Assembly: GCA_022414725.1 (NCBI GenBank)
Contig: CM039462.1
Span: 72,315,671-72,379,670 of the forward strand
Origin: Microglena sp. YARC
Lineage: Eukaryota > Chlorophyta > Chlorophyceae > Chlamydomonadales > Chlamydomonadaceae
Direction of reading: 5' to 3'
DNA length: 64,000 nucleotides
A model generated the notes under the pieces. The model was given only the letters and a program-made list of their open reading frames with translations, was not told the origin of the DNA and did not search any database. Both the position numbers and the translations under genes were made by a program. Of this stretch, positions 1 to 10,675 are shown one piece after another. Each line of letters starts with the position of its first letter. The stretch's first letter is position 1.

Positions 1-59
1 CCTGGCAAGCATTTTGATCTCCAGCCTGGCAAGCATACAGCTGAATCACTCCATCATCC

Positions 60-735
60 TATTGCCAACACGCAGAAATACCACCCCCTCGCACCAGAGT
101 TTTTTTCCCGCTACCAGTAGCGATCAATACCTGGGACCCTGTTTTGGCCAAACCTTCCGCTATCCTGAGACTCCCCCGCCCCGCCTCTCGAACCCCCTGG
201 GGCAGCCAGGAGCCCAACCTTGAAAGACACCAAATCCCTGATCGCTACCAGAAGGCCCCCTTTCTGAAACGCATAAGTCCTAGGCGGCGTCGGAAGCGAC
301 GTAGAAAATTGGCGAAGAGTGTTATCGGAGCGGCAGGTGGCACAGGAATCGAGCGGACCAAATCCAGTTAGTAACGATAATGATAACGCCTGATGGGGCG
401 TGGTGTTAAGGGAGCCCGTCGTACGCGGGTGGGGAGCGGTCTCCTACCTCAACTGGACAAGCTACCATCGCGGTTGACGACGACCTGCAACGCCAAGAGC
501 GACCGAAGGGGGAGTCGAACCCCCGACTCTTCATTCTAGAAGTGAGTTAGTCTACCACTAGACCAATGTATATCACTGAAAGAGGCTATCCAGCTAGTAA
601 CGAGACAGTTGGCTTACGTGTTAGGCTTTGTGTAGTCGCACGCACAAACAAATGGACACAGGGGTGACCCTGGGGGCTCCCATCCCCCAGAAGGGGGGCT
701 CAACCCCAAAAAGCTCTGCATCCCATCAACTCATG
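60..735 (-). repeat. Dispersed repeat R1, full-length-like copy, split by a SINE
   Basis: Read on the minus strand this matches 36600-37185 and 40535-40875, with fragments at 1430-1585, 9135-9260, 33755-33850 and 49905-50085. Shared landmarks are a C-rich start (gcggagccccc), a 'caccccgttgtctgtttgt' stretch, a 'ccgccaattt..cgtcgctt' stretch and a 'ggttgggctcctggc' stretch. No convincing protein is encoded. Class is unknown; it could be a non-autonomous transposon or part of a larger element. The SINE at 379-587 landed inside it. Confidence 0.6.
379..587 (-). mobile_element. tRNA-derived SINE, copy 1 (complete, with TSD)
   Basis: On the minus strand it begins agcctctttcagtgatatac, then an A box (TGGTCTAGTGG-like, 555-565) and a B box (GGTTCGACTCC, 511-521), followed by a non-tRNA body ending in ggcgttatcat. 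The flanks 363-378 and 588-603 are a 16-bp target-site duplication (atccagYtagtaacga) with one mismatch. The tRNA-like head does not fold a regular anticodon arm, so it is a Pol III-type SINE and not a tRNA gene. Other copies: 30689-30896, 60877-61084 and truncated 57674-57780. Confidence 0.85.
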
Positions 736-737
736 AG

Positions 738-925
738 TAGGGAACGACAATATATGATATTGTATGATATCGTGCCATCATATGATATCATGCCATCATA
801 TGATATCATATGATGCCGGCAGTCTGACCAGGCTACCATTTATATACAAGATCACAAGATGCAAGATCACTAGATCATTTGATATCATACTTGCCTTTGG
901 TCAAAATTATATGATCCCTGCTCAA
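738..925 (+). mobile_element. MITE with AGGGAACG terminus (ATGATATCAT subfamily)
   Basis: It starts TAGGGAACGacaatat and carries the palindrome-rich ATATGATATCATATGATG core and 'ccggcagtctgaccaggct' shared with 40325-40511 (inverted) and 58103-58247. Its far end is decayed (atgatccct instead of ccggtccct). The family duplicates TA, judging from the better preserved copies. No coding capacity. Confidence 0.6.
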
Positions 926-984
926 GAATCTTAATGAGATACAGCTATTGTGGACAACATTTGGAAAGCTAAAGTCAGATCTAA

Positions 985-1365
985 CCATGTTTTATACATA
1001 ATAATATAATTATAACCATGCTTGATATATAATATAATTATAATTCTGTTTGATGTGTAATATAATCATAACCATGTTTGTAATGTAATACATTAATTAT
1101 TGACCATGTGTGACACATAATCTAATTATAATTATGTTTGATGTGTTATCGAATTATAATTACGTTTGATGTTTAATATAATTATAACCATGTTTGATGC
1201 AGGTTTGATGTATAATATAATTATAACTATGCTTGACCTTGTGATTGACATATATTCTAGTAACTATGACCATGTTCAATCTATAGTATACTTATTAAAA
1301 CCATGTGTGATACATAATATAATTATAATTATGTTTGACATAAAATATAATCATAAATAGTTGTG
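985..1365. repeat. AT-rich minisatellite, about 30-bp unit (short copy)
   Basis: Irregular repeats of 'ataatataattataaccatgtttgatgt'. The reverse complement of this unit forms the much larger array at 37640-39229. In both places the array adjoins the same short sequence (tattgtggacaacatttgg / ccaaatgttgtacacaata) and an AGGGAACGG MITE, so array and flank probably moved as one unit. The stretch 926-984 is that shared flank. Confidence 0.75.
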
Positions 1366-1429
1366 CGCTTGACCCTGTACCATAGACTGACATGAGAGGT
1401 AAGCAGAGCTGTAGGTACACATCTCGTCA

Positions 1430-1585
1430 GAGCTCTTTTCCGCTTCCAGTAGCGATTGCTACCTGGGACCCCCGTTTTGGCCAAACCTTCCACTACCCTG
1501 AGACTCCCACGCCCCGCCCCCTGAACCCCGGCCGGCCAGGAGCCCAACCTTGAAAGACACCACATCCGACCGTGCACCAAAGTAT
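1430..1585 (-). repeat. Fragment of dispersed repeat R1
   Basis: Contains the ttttggccaaaccttccact.., gccccgccccctgaacc and gagcccaaccttgaaagac segments also found at 130-235 and, inverted, at 37050-37150 and 40795-40860. No coding potential beyond chance ORFs. Confidence 0.55.
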
Positions 1586-1904
1586 GACCTGAGAGGGAAG
1601 AAGTGCAATAGGTAGACATCTCATCCCCCATATATATACATATTTTGTATAACTCTCACCTATCCCGGATCGAACGGAAGCAGGTGCGGGGTCTTATCAG
1701 GTTGCTGGTTCGAACCCCATCGAGGTCACCTGGGCCCACCCGGAGGGTCGTCGACCGACACAAATGGACTCTAGGTGTGATGTAAGCCCGTCCATCGCAT
1801 ACTTACGATCCGGTTCCCGTAACCCAACGTCTTTAAAAGTGTCATTGTGACATATCTTGGAAGTTAAGATTTATTTATTTATTATATTTATTTTGTTTTA
1901 TTTT
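1586..1904. other. Unassigned spacer with an isolated T-arm-like motif
   Basis: 'ggttgctggttcgaaccccat' near 1703-1725 resembles a Pol III B box, but I found no matching A box or cloverleaf around it. The rest is unique-looking sequence ending in an A/T-rich patch (1860-1905). It may be a decayed second SINE type. Confidence 0.25.
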
Positions 1905-2089
1905 ATATAAGTCTCACCTGAGGGGGAAGTATAGCTCGAGGTACACAGACAACTTCTGTTGAGCGCCTCTCAACTGTGCTGATTTCATGTTTAACAGCTG
2001 GTCCGGCTCGAGTCCACCCCAACTCCTCCTGCTTGCAAGCCTCCTAAAGACGGTCGACTCATCAGGAGGTGCACCTGCTCTAAATCTTC

Positions 2090-2400
2090 AACACTCTGCG
2101 AGGACGGTAGAGTTATTGTGGGACAATTGTGGGACAATGATGGGACGATCATGAGGTGCAAGTGATTGAAATCATCAACGCTCTGCGCGGACGGTGGGGT
2201 CATTGTGGGACGGTTGTAGGACAATGATGGGACGATCATGAGGTGCAAGTGGTTTAGCGAAATTCCTTGGCGCATAATTGACGTCGCGCATGAGTGTCAT
2301 AACGATGGGGCACCGTCAGCATTCTGCCCGGACGGTGGGGTCATTGTGGGACGGTTGTGGAACAATTGTGCGACGATCATGTGGTGCAATTTTGTTGACA
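2090..2400. repeat. Tandem repeat of about 70-90 bp, 4 irregular units
   Basis: Units read 'tctgcgcggacggtggggtcattgtgggacggttgt..gggacgatcatgaggtgcaag'. One to two units occur inverted in the partner element at 36045-36180. No coding role is visible. Confidence 0.65.
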
Positions 2401-2597
2401 TCGTCAGCACTCAGTATGCATGTATGTTACAGTCCAGGGGTAGGCCAAATAGGCTTAAGGGACTTGCCCAACCGTGATAGGAAGGGCTTAAAAAGAAAAA
2501 GCATTGATGTACTGAACCCCAAGCAATCGTTTAACTGACGGGGGCCCTGAGTTGAGCAGTCGGCGTGGACGATTGGGGGAAGGTTGCCCCCACTTAA

Positions 2598-2735
2598 GTT
2601 TATGGGGGGGGGGGTTAGGGTGTACAATATAGGGTTTAGGTTTTGATTCTAAGGTTTAGGGTTTAAGTGTTTTTAGGTTTAAGGGTTTAGGGTATAGGTG
2701 GGTTTATGGTAAGTGGGGGCTAACTTAAATGGGGG
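2598..2735 (+). repeat. Degenerate interstitial telomere-like TTTAGGG repeat
   Basis: Repeated ggtttagggttt and agggtttaag motifs, interrupted and of mixed length. The inverted counterpart at 35880-36010 reads ccctaaaccct. The motif matches the plant/green-algal telomere repeat but is embedded in a dispersed element, so it does not mark a chromosome end. Confidence 0.6.
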
Positions 2736-3788
2736 CTAGCTTCCCCATACCTGTGCGGACAGCAGCAGCTGATTAAGATCAGTTGAATCCTTGGCAGAGA
2801 AGGAACTCAGCTTGTGCCATGTCCCCGGGGGAAGCGCAAAAGAGCATGCTTGCATGTGTGCTGTACAGGGCTGGGCATTGGTGTGGGACCAAGACAGGTC
2901 GTTGGGAAGTGGCTTGGTCTGATTCAGGCCGTGCGGAGAGGGAGTAGCTCCTCCCCTGCCTGGGTTCATGTGGCTGCAGCCCACATGAGGGCCGTTGACG
3001 GACGCAGGAAGTGTGTCAGGAGGTGGCTTGGTCTGACGCACGCCGTGCGGACAGGGAGTAGCTCCTCCACCGCCTGGGGTCCTATGGCTACCACCACCAA
3101 CAGGGCCATCAAGAAAGAGCTCGAGGGAGCGCACTACAGGAGGTCTTACAGAGCCCCAACAACGGCTGGATGGGGGTCCACAGGCGCTAGCTGGATGAGG
3201 GTCCTGCATAGCCCCGGCGCCAGCTGGATGGGGGCCCACAGGGGAGGATGCTCCAAGTCTGTTGTCGCCCACCTGTCCAGCTGCAGGGCTTGGCAAACCG
3301 GCGTTTGGCGCCAGGGCTGAAGTGCGGAGTGAGAAGGGCCATGCTGTGGGTGAGGTCGTAGCCTGCCTGGAGGGGGGCTGGTGAGGGGAGTGGGAAGGAA
3401 GTGGTCCTGCCCCCTGGGGCCAAGCAGAGCACCGGGTGTAGGCTGTGTTAGGAAAGGTAGTGGCATAGGAGGGAGCTGGAGAAGGCTGGGGGGGGGGGGG
3501 TCCTTGGGGCATAGGAGGCCCCCTAATAGATCTACTGGGTAACTTGGAGGGATTGAGGCCAATCTGGTTGTCGGTGACACGTTTGCAGCCCCCCGCACGG
3601 GTCTCGGGAGCCGGAGAAACGGGGGGGGCGAGGCTTTTGGTAACCGCTGGGCTGTTGGCAACGCCGAGATCGCTGGCCCTCTGGCTGGCAAGATCTTCGT
3701 AGCAGGCCTCGTGAAACGCAAGCTCCTCCTGCAGGATGCAGGATGCAGGATCCACGACCTGGCCACACAGAACGCAGCGGAGGTTCAT
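2736..3788 (-). CDS. ORF with half of a LIM-type zinc finger, 350 aa
   Basis: The ORF starts at an ATG (MNLRCVLCGQVVDPASC..) and has a likely zinc site at residues 5-29: C5, C8, H26, C29, spacing CX2C-X17-HX2C, matching the first half of a LIM domain. The second LIM finger is absent. The rest is Pro/Gly/Ser-rich and low in complexity, so true extent and splicing are uncertain. The copy at 35364-35864 keeps the same first 20 residues and the same finger. Two independent copies sharing the N-terminus support a real protein or its remnant; the function is unknown. It could be an element-borne capture of a host LIM exon. Confidence 0.45.
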   Translation of the reverse strand: MNLRCVLCGQVVDPASCILQEELAFHEACYEDLASQRASDLGVANSPAVTKSLAPPVSPAPETRAGGCKRVTDNQIGLNPSKLPSRSIRGPPMPQGPPPPQPSPAPSYATTFPNTAYTRCSAWPQGAGPLPSHSPHQPPSRQATTSPTAWPFSLRTSALAPNAGLPSPAAGQVGDNRLGASSPVGPHPAGAGAMQDPHPASACGPPSSRCWGSVRPPVVRSLELFLDGPVGGGSHRTPGGGGATPCPHGVRQTKPPPDTLPASVNGPHVGCSHMNPGRGGATPSPHGLNQTKPLPNDLSWSHTNAQPCTAHMQACSFALPPGTWHKLSSFSAKDSTDLNQLLLSAQVWGS

Positions 3789-4587
3789 GAGTCACTCGCG
3801 TTGAAGAATCATTGTTCGATAATGGTTCATGCTAAAGACAGAGACATTTGTTCAGCAAGATTGTCTGAGAACGGGGCATCCCCATGGGAGGGAGGGAGGG
3901 AGGGAGGGAGGGGGGCTTACGGCTTCTTTCACTTGCGTGGGAAGCAAACAACTAGAACTGTTGACAGTTATATCTGGCTTGATTCGCGATCTCTTTCAAG
4001 TAAACTCTTGTGTAGCCGCATAGCGTTGCTTTAACAAGTAATTTAATTGAAAAATGAAGCATGTCAGTTGGAAAAGCGTGAGCCTCCGATCTACCGAGGT
4101 AAATCTGGAGCAGGTCATGCTGCGCGTGCTGGCCTTGCCTGGCGATCGCGATCGGCCAGGAACCATCTGGGCGCATCTGGGGGTATATATACCGGTGGCC
4201 AAAGCGGTGGAGATCTCGCACGCCAACAGTCGAATTTGAGTTCCGATTGTGATGGTTATGTAGGCCAGCTGCTTGATGCGTGGCAATCAGTTTGCAATGT
4301 TGCGTTCGATTCTTGGAAGTCGTTATCCACGTCGATACTTGGGTCGTTGTGACGCTTGATGATCCAGCTCCTCCTGATTTCCTGATAGTCCATAACTCTA
4401 GAATGATCACTATTATTCGAATTTTCGAAGTCTATTTTAGCCTATATTTTGCTACCCCCGCATTGTAACATTCAGGCTGGAGCCATGCGATCAGTTGAAG
4501 TTCTAAACTAAGATCACACCCGATCACACCTGACCTGGACAAGTCCTTAAACTGTCTAATTCGCGTAGTATGCCCCCCGGTTTCGCA

Positions 4588-4588
<1 letters not shown>

Positions 4589-4619
<31 letters not shown>
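4589..4619 (+). repeat. Poly(G) tract, 31 nt
   Basis: An uninterrupted run of G. Run lengths of this kind are poorly determined by sequencing. It could form G-quadruplex structure. Confidence 0.85.
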
Positions 4620-5105
4620 CTAGAATTGGAAAGCCGTGGCGTGAGCAGCACAGAATTGGCAGGAAACACATGTAACAATCCAATCCATTCCTATTATCAT
4701 ACAACTGGCTGATTATTAATATATATACATATCACTAATCGATGTGCAGTACAAAGTTCGAAGGCCCTGAGAAGTTGCCTCTGTTTGTCAACGATTGTTT
4801 GAAGAGATTGGATTATTGGAACAATGATACTAATGTTTTGAATTTTGCTATAACAGCAGCCTTACAGGCTGGGACCATGTAACCAAGTTCAAGTCCAAGG
4901 TGCTACAAGAAACGTGTGTACGGAAAGCGATCGTTTGGGGTTCAGCAGTTTTTTTTGCATATCCCCTACTGGTAACATGGTTGGGCAAGTCCCTTCAGAA
5001 TATTTGGTCTACTCCTGCACTGTCACAACTACCACACATAACCACAGTCACGTCCCACTCCAGAAGCTTGATGAACTCCCGGGGGTCTAGTTTCATGAGC
5101 CGTTT

Positions 5106-5172
5106 GTGTGGGTGGGGTGGGGTGGGTGTGGTGGGGGGTGGGGGGAGCTGGGCGGAAGCTGTGTGTGTGACT

Positions 5173-5203
<31 letters not shown>

Positions 5204-5209
5204 GGGGGG
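5106..5209 (+). repeat. GT/GGGT microsatellite ending in a 23-nt G run
   Basis: gtgggtggggtggggtggg followed by (GT)n and G23 at 5187-5209. The ORFs through it are low-complexity artefacts. Confidence 0.8.
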
Positions 5210-5679
5210 CTAGTGGGGAGAGATGTGTGTGTTATACCACCATAATAGTAGAGCTGTGACAAAAATGTGAAGTGCTATATAGCAGAAGACTTGTGTCTTT
5301 CCCATGAGATGGTCCTTATTGACAGTTGACACCCCACGCCTCACGCCCCTGCAGCTGTTTTTAGCAGACATTTTTAGCTGACGGCTCGGTTGGGAAAATT
5401 TCGCCTTAAATCCGGCCAACACTGAATACTCGCTGCAGCAAATTCGCAACGTCATATTTCACGACCGTCAATACAATGAAAAGAGATTGCAAAGATGGGA
5501 TGAGCGGTGCAAGTGCAAGAAATGGAATGGCGATGAAGATCGGAAGAAAGTCAAATCTGTCGAAACAACTGGCTGCCACCCATGATGAATGCGATGCGAT
5601 AGCATGGCGAAAGTGCACATGCGTGAAAATAATGGTGGCAACGCTTGCAGGCAGAAGAGCGCTGGGGATATAATGGGCG

Positions 5680-5890
5680 CCTGATGAGAACAATGATTCT
5701 GATGAGGACAAAGCAACATAATAATGATTCTGATGAGAACAACGCACGAGAACAATGATTCTGATGAGAACAACGCAACAGAAGAATGAGCACTCAGAAT
5801 GAGCGCTTGTCGAGAACAAGGCAACAGAAGAATGAACGCTTATAATGGGCGCCTGATGAGAACAACAGAACAGAAGAATGAGCGGAATGA
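5680..5890 (+). repeat. Short tandem array, gatgagaacaa motif
   Basis: Repeats of 'gatgagaacaatgattct' alternate with 'acaacagaagaatgagcgc' segments; about 8 imperfect copies. The ORFs crossing it are periodic and not credible. 5891-6095 is AT-rich spacer with nothing recognised. Confidence 0.65.
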
Positions 5891-6095
5891 ACAGATTACA
5901 GACAATTAAGGGCGCCTGGTGGCGCGTCCCGAATGAAATGAATTGAATCCTTAATTCAACGTATTTTAATGAATTTTAATTTAATTGTATTTAATGTTGT
6001 GTTATTTTAATTCGATTTTATTCCTTTCCATTTCATTTAATTAACATGATTTGAATGCATGTAATTGCTTTATTTTTTATCAATTCGAATATGAT

Positions 6096-7887
6096 TATCT
6101 CCATAAGTGCCTAAGTCCGACCCTCAGTGGTACGGATGATTTTCACCTATTCCCTCAAGTACCCGTAGGCGCAGTTTTAATTGGCAAGATTAAGAGTTGG
6201 CAAATGGCTCTTTTTTCCATTTTTGATGTCTCGAAATATAATGGCAAGAATAACTTGATTGTGACTTGTCCTAAATAAAGTTACTCAGGTTTAGACCTGG
6301 TAAACATTTGGCAAATGGTAATTTGCCAAATTACATTCCCTTGGTACATGTTTATCATCACCAGCTAGCCGGGGAGAGAGTGAGTTCGTATTGTTGGTGG
6401 TGTTTTTGTTTTTTTGTTTGGTGGGGGATGGTGGGTGCAACAAATGTTTTTACGAAGAAAGGTCGTCAGGGACGAAGTCCTCCAAATGTACTATTCCAGG
6501 CTCGGAGCAGATCCGTGCAACGGAACGACGGTGGGCGAATCACCCGGATAAAATGGTTGATGGGCCGGACCGCCTTCGGGTCTGGGACATGGAAACGTGG
6601 CATCCGACTAGCGTTCAAATCGCTGCCATTCAAAACCGCTGGCGGTCAAACCAGTCAGTGAAACAGGCGCGACCAGCTTCGACAGGCGCGACCACCTTCG
6701 ATAGGCGCGACCAGCTCAGTGCATCTCGAAATCAGTGCATGCAAGGAACGATCAAGGCGATCTGGACTAGTCGAACTGAGTTTGTTTGAATCGAAGGTGT
6801 TGGACAAACTTAGCAAACGCCAGGCAGCTAACGACCCACCCAGCTGCCTCAGTTCTGGTATAATTCAGTTTGGCAAACGGTCGTTTGCCAACCCATTTGC
6901 CAATACTTCCTGCGCCTACGGGTACAAAGTTTTTTTTGCTAATATCGTAAGTTACCTAACCACATCAGTTCAACATATAATACTCAGAGTTGGGTTCTCT
7001 CAGGTTGTGGGAAGCAGGCAAAGCAAAACATGTGATTTTTTTCACTGTGGGGCTCCCTAAGTCGGTACGGATTTTACGTAGAAGTGGAACGGAGCCTATC
7101 GCTATCAAAAACAAGTTTTTATAAAATAAAAGTAGGTAGCCCTATTGTGCACATCTTTCCTCATAAGTAATTGTCACATCAGGTTTTGGATGGCAGTACA
7201 TGGGCAATAAGGGTGAATATGGACCCCCAAAATACTGATTACTTACATATTGTGGGTGCCCTAAGTGTGGTACAACGCTGCACAAGCTGAATTGTTTCAT
7301 TTTGGGTCTTAGCTTTACTTCGTAGCACAAAGACTACCTTTTTTGTAATTTCAAAATTCAAAAATTCAAATTTATTTTCATAATATATTAAAAAAACGAC
7401 TTTTTCAACTTTGTTTCAAACGTCCACGTCTGAAGTTAATTTTTGATTTGAGAAAGGGGGGTGAAATCTCAAATTGGGAGGTGGGATTGGGAGGTGATCA
7501 GGTGAATTTTCGAGTTGTATTGCTATCTCAGTAAATTCCGAGGCCAAGGCTGAAGCGCAGCCTCCGACCTTGTGGTAGGGGTTTGATAAGCCTTTCGTCC
7601 CGCGGTAACATGATTCGGAATACCTCGCGCGGCCTCGAGTCTGGCGCGATCTGGATTTGTACCACAATTTATCGCACATCTGATGTTCTGCCACCGGCCT
7701 TCCGTACAAGGCTGCTCGCGACCGCATGCGAATGCGGACCGGAAATACATGTGCGCGTAGCTGACACAATTGCGCGAAAGGTGGGCCAGACAGAATTCGA
7801 TTCCAAGCATTTTGGGGCCTGTACGGCTCTGTACCACAATCTTGTACCAACTTAGGGCGATTTTGGATTTAGGCACCTATGGAGATA
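6096..7887. mobile_element. TIR DNA transposon, TATCTCC family, long copy
   Basis: Termini: TATCTCCATAAGTGCCTAAG at 6096 and, inverted, TATCTCCATAGGTGCCTAAA at 7887. A 746-bp relative lies at 39332-40077 in the opposite orientation, with matching subterminal sequence (tccgaccctcagtgg) and matching interior around 7140-7860. No transposase is recognisable, so it is probably non-autonomous. Minus-strand ORFs at 7416-7850 overlap a block shared with 39369-39600, but the reading is not convincing as protein. Most of the extra length comes from the nested element at 6161-6923. Confidence 0.7.
6161..6923. mobile_element. Second TIR element nested in the TATCTCC element
   Basis: ACCCGTAGGCGCAG at 6161 is mirrored by CTGCGCCTACGGGT ending at 6923, with TTGGCAA following in each arm. 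The related element at 39332-40077 lacks this whole block: its sequence passes from the equivalent of 'cacctattccctcaagt' to the equivalent of 'acaaagttttttttgctaat'. It is therefore an insertion of about 763 bp. It holds a triple 'gcgaccagcttcgataggc' repeat near 6668-6715 and no clear gene. Confidence 0.65.
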
Positions 7888-9264
7888 AATTAAATTAAAT
7901 TTGATGTAATTTAATTTCATTGAATCGATGAATGTTGCAGCTTCGTTGGCTATAAAGTGTCGAAAATAAGAGTTTTTTTAGGGTTGTTGGATTTTAAGCA
8001 CTGAACGTTCCTGTAATGTAATGCAATGCATATATTTAGATTGCCTTCATTTTAAAGAATTTGATACAAGAAAAACGAGACCAATCAGGGGTCTGGTTGA
8101 TTTTTAAGAAGTTTTACAAGGTATTGCATGTTTGGGCCCAGCCCAGACGTAAACGGTACGTCCCGTCCAGCTCACTCCTCAACGCCAACTTAACTTACCG
8201 ACGGGTGCAACCGTCGATGTCGCGACTCGTAGTTTCACGTGTATGCCTACAGACTTCACGTCCAAACCTCTGGTCCAAACGGTCGTCCCCCTTGCAGCTG
8301 TCCGGTCGAAGTACATGCGTTTTTTTGCCAATGGCAGTTGGCGTGGCTTGTCACGCTGGCGAATGTAAGAATGTTGGGTCCAGTGCACCGGGTCCAGTGC
8401 GGTGGGTTCAGAGATGTGTGGCTGAAAAGCCAATAGTAACGTGTAACAGCCAGGTGCCGAAGTCGCCGATCTTGGTCTGTGCGCAAGCACCAAGGTCGGT
8501 GGAAACGCCAAACAGTTGAGTGGATGCATGGAAGGTGGCACTGGCAGAAATAAGGGTTATTCGCATTGCAGAGGACAACTTCTGCGAAGTACACGCGCGC
8601 ACAATTTGTGGCCAACGGCAGGTGGCGTGGCTTGCCCCTGCCCACCCCACGAACGACCCGGCCCTGGGGTGGGGTCCGTGGGCGTCCCACAAGCGCCTTA
8701 TGTATGGTAATGTTTCGTCCGTTGTGATGCTTGCATGTTTCGCCTCGATTTTTTACGACAATTCTACTCCCAAACCTAAGTATACGGTATACCGTATACG
8801 CGATTACGCACATGTACAAATGGGCCAAATTTGAAATGTTAGCTCAATGCACCCTTTACCCTTACATCAAATTGTTAACCGTTAATTGTAGCTATTTGGC
8901 CCAACCTTAGCTCCCTTTCTTCAAATGCGATGCTCAAATGTGCTCTGGTGAGAATTTGTCCGGCATAAATAAGTCTTACAATTCATCTAAACTACCGGTA
9001 TAGAATGTTCAAGTTTTTTTTATGTTTTCCATGAAACCTGCAAATGTGGTTTATGAGTTATGACGGACTAAAGGACTAACTAACGGACTAAGGACATTTT
9101 AATTGGTGTAATCCCTTCTTCCTAAAATCTGGTGATTATTTGGCGGAGCCCCCCCCTTTCCCCCTCTTTCCCCCCCCATGTTTACCCATTTGTCCGTCCG
9201 ACCGAATAAAGAAAAAACTTGAAGCCTGACACGTCAGCCAACGGTCGCGTAACTAACTCGCTTC
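7888..9264. other. Unassigned intergenic sequence
   Basis: Overlapping ORFs of 60-190 aa between 8060 and 8834 occur on both strands without recognisable domains. The interval includes a perfect 20-nt palindrome at 8780-8799 and, at 9135-9260, a fragment of repeat R1. Confidence 0.4.
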
Positions 9265-9305
9265 TGTTATATATCGGTTCTCTCGGTCTACCTAGAGTGT
9301 CCTCC
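9265..9305 (+). repeat. Start of 5' LTR remnant of element A
   Basis: tgttatatatcggttctctc..ctagagtgtcct matches the starts of the 3' LTRs at 26768 and 49559. Beyond about 9305 the match is lost, so the 5' LTR looks truncated or rearranged. 9306-9512 is presumed leader. Confidence 0.55.
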
Positions 9306-9512
9306 CCGCAAGGTATGCACTATGCAGAACTTGTCGCCCCTTTACTGCAAACCACCTCAGTGTTCTACTGTTCTCAATCATAGATGGTGATCTTGAGACT
9401 GCCGCTGTAGATGAACCATCCAATGGTTTCCACTATCCGAGATCTAGCAGGATAACACCCCTATCCAACTACATGGCTTTCGATCATATACTTCGCAACT
9501 GTTCTCCTTCCC

Positions 9513-10675
9513 TTGCCAAGACAATTGAATGCCACACTAACAATGCGGCTTGTGCATTCCGGTACCTTTGCAATAACCATGGACACGGGTTCAGACTCGT
9601 GCCTAGCTTCGTACGAGGTTTCAACCCTTTCTACGATTCCTACACAGATCTCACCCCTCCTTGCCTACCCACACATCGCTCTACAGTTCCCTCCCAGGAT
9701 GATGTTCATCCCCCTCCAACGCCTGCTCATGAGCCTCCCGCTTCACAGCCTGAGAGTCCTGGATCCTCGTCTCCACCCCAGGATGCTCCAACCCCCGTCC
9801 CTGCTTTCCTCCATCCAAGCACTTGCCGATGCAGCTGACGGCGACTTTCTACGTGCAGCCATTCCCGCGCTCAACGTTTGGGGGATCCACATCGACTTTG
9901 TTCCTCCAGTGTTGCCTCCATCACAACCTGAGTCCCTAAACACCATGGCAGGCAGATGGCCACCCCACTGTGATCGATGCCGCATTTGTACGGGCTTTGG
10001 ACACAGAACAGCCCTTTGCCCAAACACTACCCAGTGCGCATCCGTCACCAACACCTACACAAACTGTGGAGGACCAGGCCACCATGTGGCACAATGCACC
10101 AGCATTGAACTACCAGAGTGGGACTCCAAAGACCCCATCCACTCCAACCCATCAATTGATCCTCCCCTTAGCAAGATGCTGGAAGTCTGTGCCAACTGTG
10201 CTGGGAAAGGGCATTTTGCCACCCAATGCTTCTCAACTGTCCCTACCAAAAGTGTTAGGCTGGAGCCCTCTGCAGTCATCTGCACAAGATGTGGTGGATA
10301 TGACCACCACAGCAGGTCCGTCTGCCCCTACCCGTGTCGATCAACTGATGAACCAGACTCCACTCCTCAAGAATCTGAGGATGACAATGCAACTGAAGAT
10401 GACACTGACACTGGTGAGATCAACGATAATACTGAATCTGAGATAGGACCTCTCCCCACCACTCATGAGACTTCCCCCAGTTCCTTATCCCTTCCCCCTG
10501 ATCACTGGTGCCTCAATACTGACTCCAAATGGCACATTACCTCAAATACTGACTCCCTCATCAGAGTGACCCAGCTCAACCCACCAGTATCCATTACCCC
10601 ACCTGGCTACTTATCACCAGTGCTGTGCTACCACACTGGCACTGCTGTGCTACAAGGAAAAGGACTTGTTGTCAC
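9513..10675 (+). pseudogene. Element A gag-like polyprotein, N-terminal part (CCHC knuckles, protease-like domain)
   Basis: After a Pro/Ser-rich leader come zinc-knuckle motifs: CRICTGFGHRTALC, a second with its first Cys replaced (..TNCGGPGHHVAQC), CANCAGKGHFATQC, and a slightly irregular CTRCGGYDHHSRSVC. An acidic Asp/Glu-Thr linker follows, then WCLNTDSKWHITSN.., which aligns with the Copia-type protease start (W-x-DSG-x-x-H-M) but lacks the catalytic Gly. The frame runs into the Copia-1 LTR at 10676; the continuation lies beyond 24374. Element B (46432-48975) has the same order. The start codon is uncertain. Confidence 0.6.

Larger units (their letters stand above)
1905..4460 (-). mobile_element. 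Repeated 2.5 kb element with LIM-like ORF, copy 1
   Basis: The whole stretch recurs inverted at 33863-36335: outer end 'cctgagggggaagtatagct' (matching ..agctatgcttccccctcagg), the 'gggacgatcatgaggtgcaagtg' repeats, a TTTAGGG-like patch, the ORF at 2736-3788, a G/C-rich run near 3890-3912, the 'gttatccacgtcgatacttggg' segment and an inner end 'ttttgctacccccgc..tgtaaca'. Terminal repeats and a target duplication were not resolved, so this could be a non-autonomous transposon or a duplicated host locus. Confidence 0.6.
4461..5679. other. Non-coding spacer with G tracts
   Basis: No credible gene. It contains two long G runs (4589-4619 and 5187-5209), a GT/GGGT-rich stretch (5106-5186), and an inverted copy at about 4960-5035 of the 'tgttacagt..gggacttgcccaacc' segment also seen at 2417-2470. 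Confidence 0.5.

Noticed and set aside
500..570. tRNA gene on the minus strand
   Set aside because: A and B boxes are good, but the anticodon arm does not fold, the sequence continues into a shared body, and it has target duplications; it is the head of a SINE.
2598..2735. Chromosome end (telomere)
   Set aside because: TTTAGGG-like motifs are short, degenerate, internal and part of a dispersed repeat.
7416..7876. Transposase in the TATCTCC element
   Set aside because: The overlapping minus-strand ORFs are conserved in the second copy only as DNA; no DDE or zinc motif is visible.
8256..8828. 190-aa minus-strand ORF as a gene
   Set aside because: Competing ORFs of similar length occur on both strands, composition is atypical, and no motif is seen.
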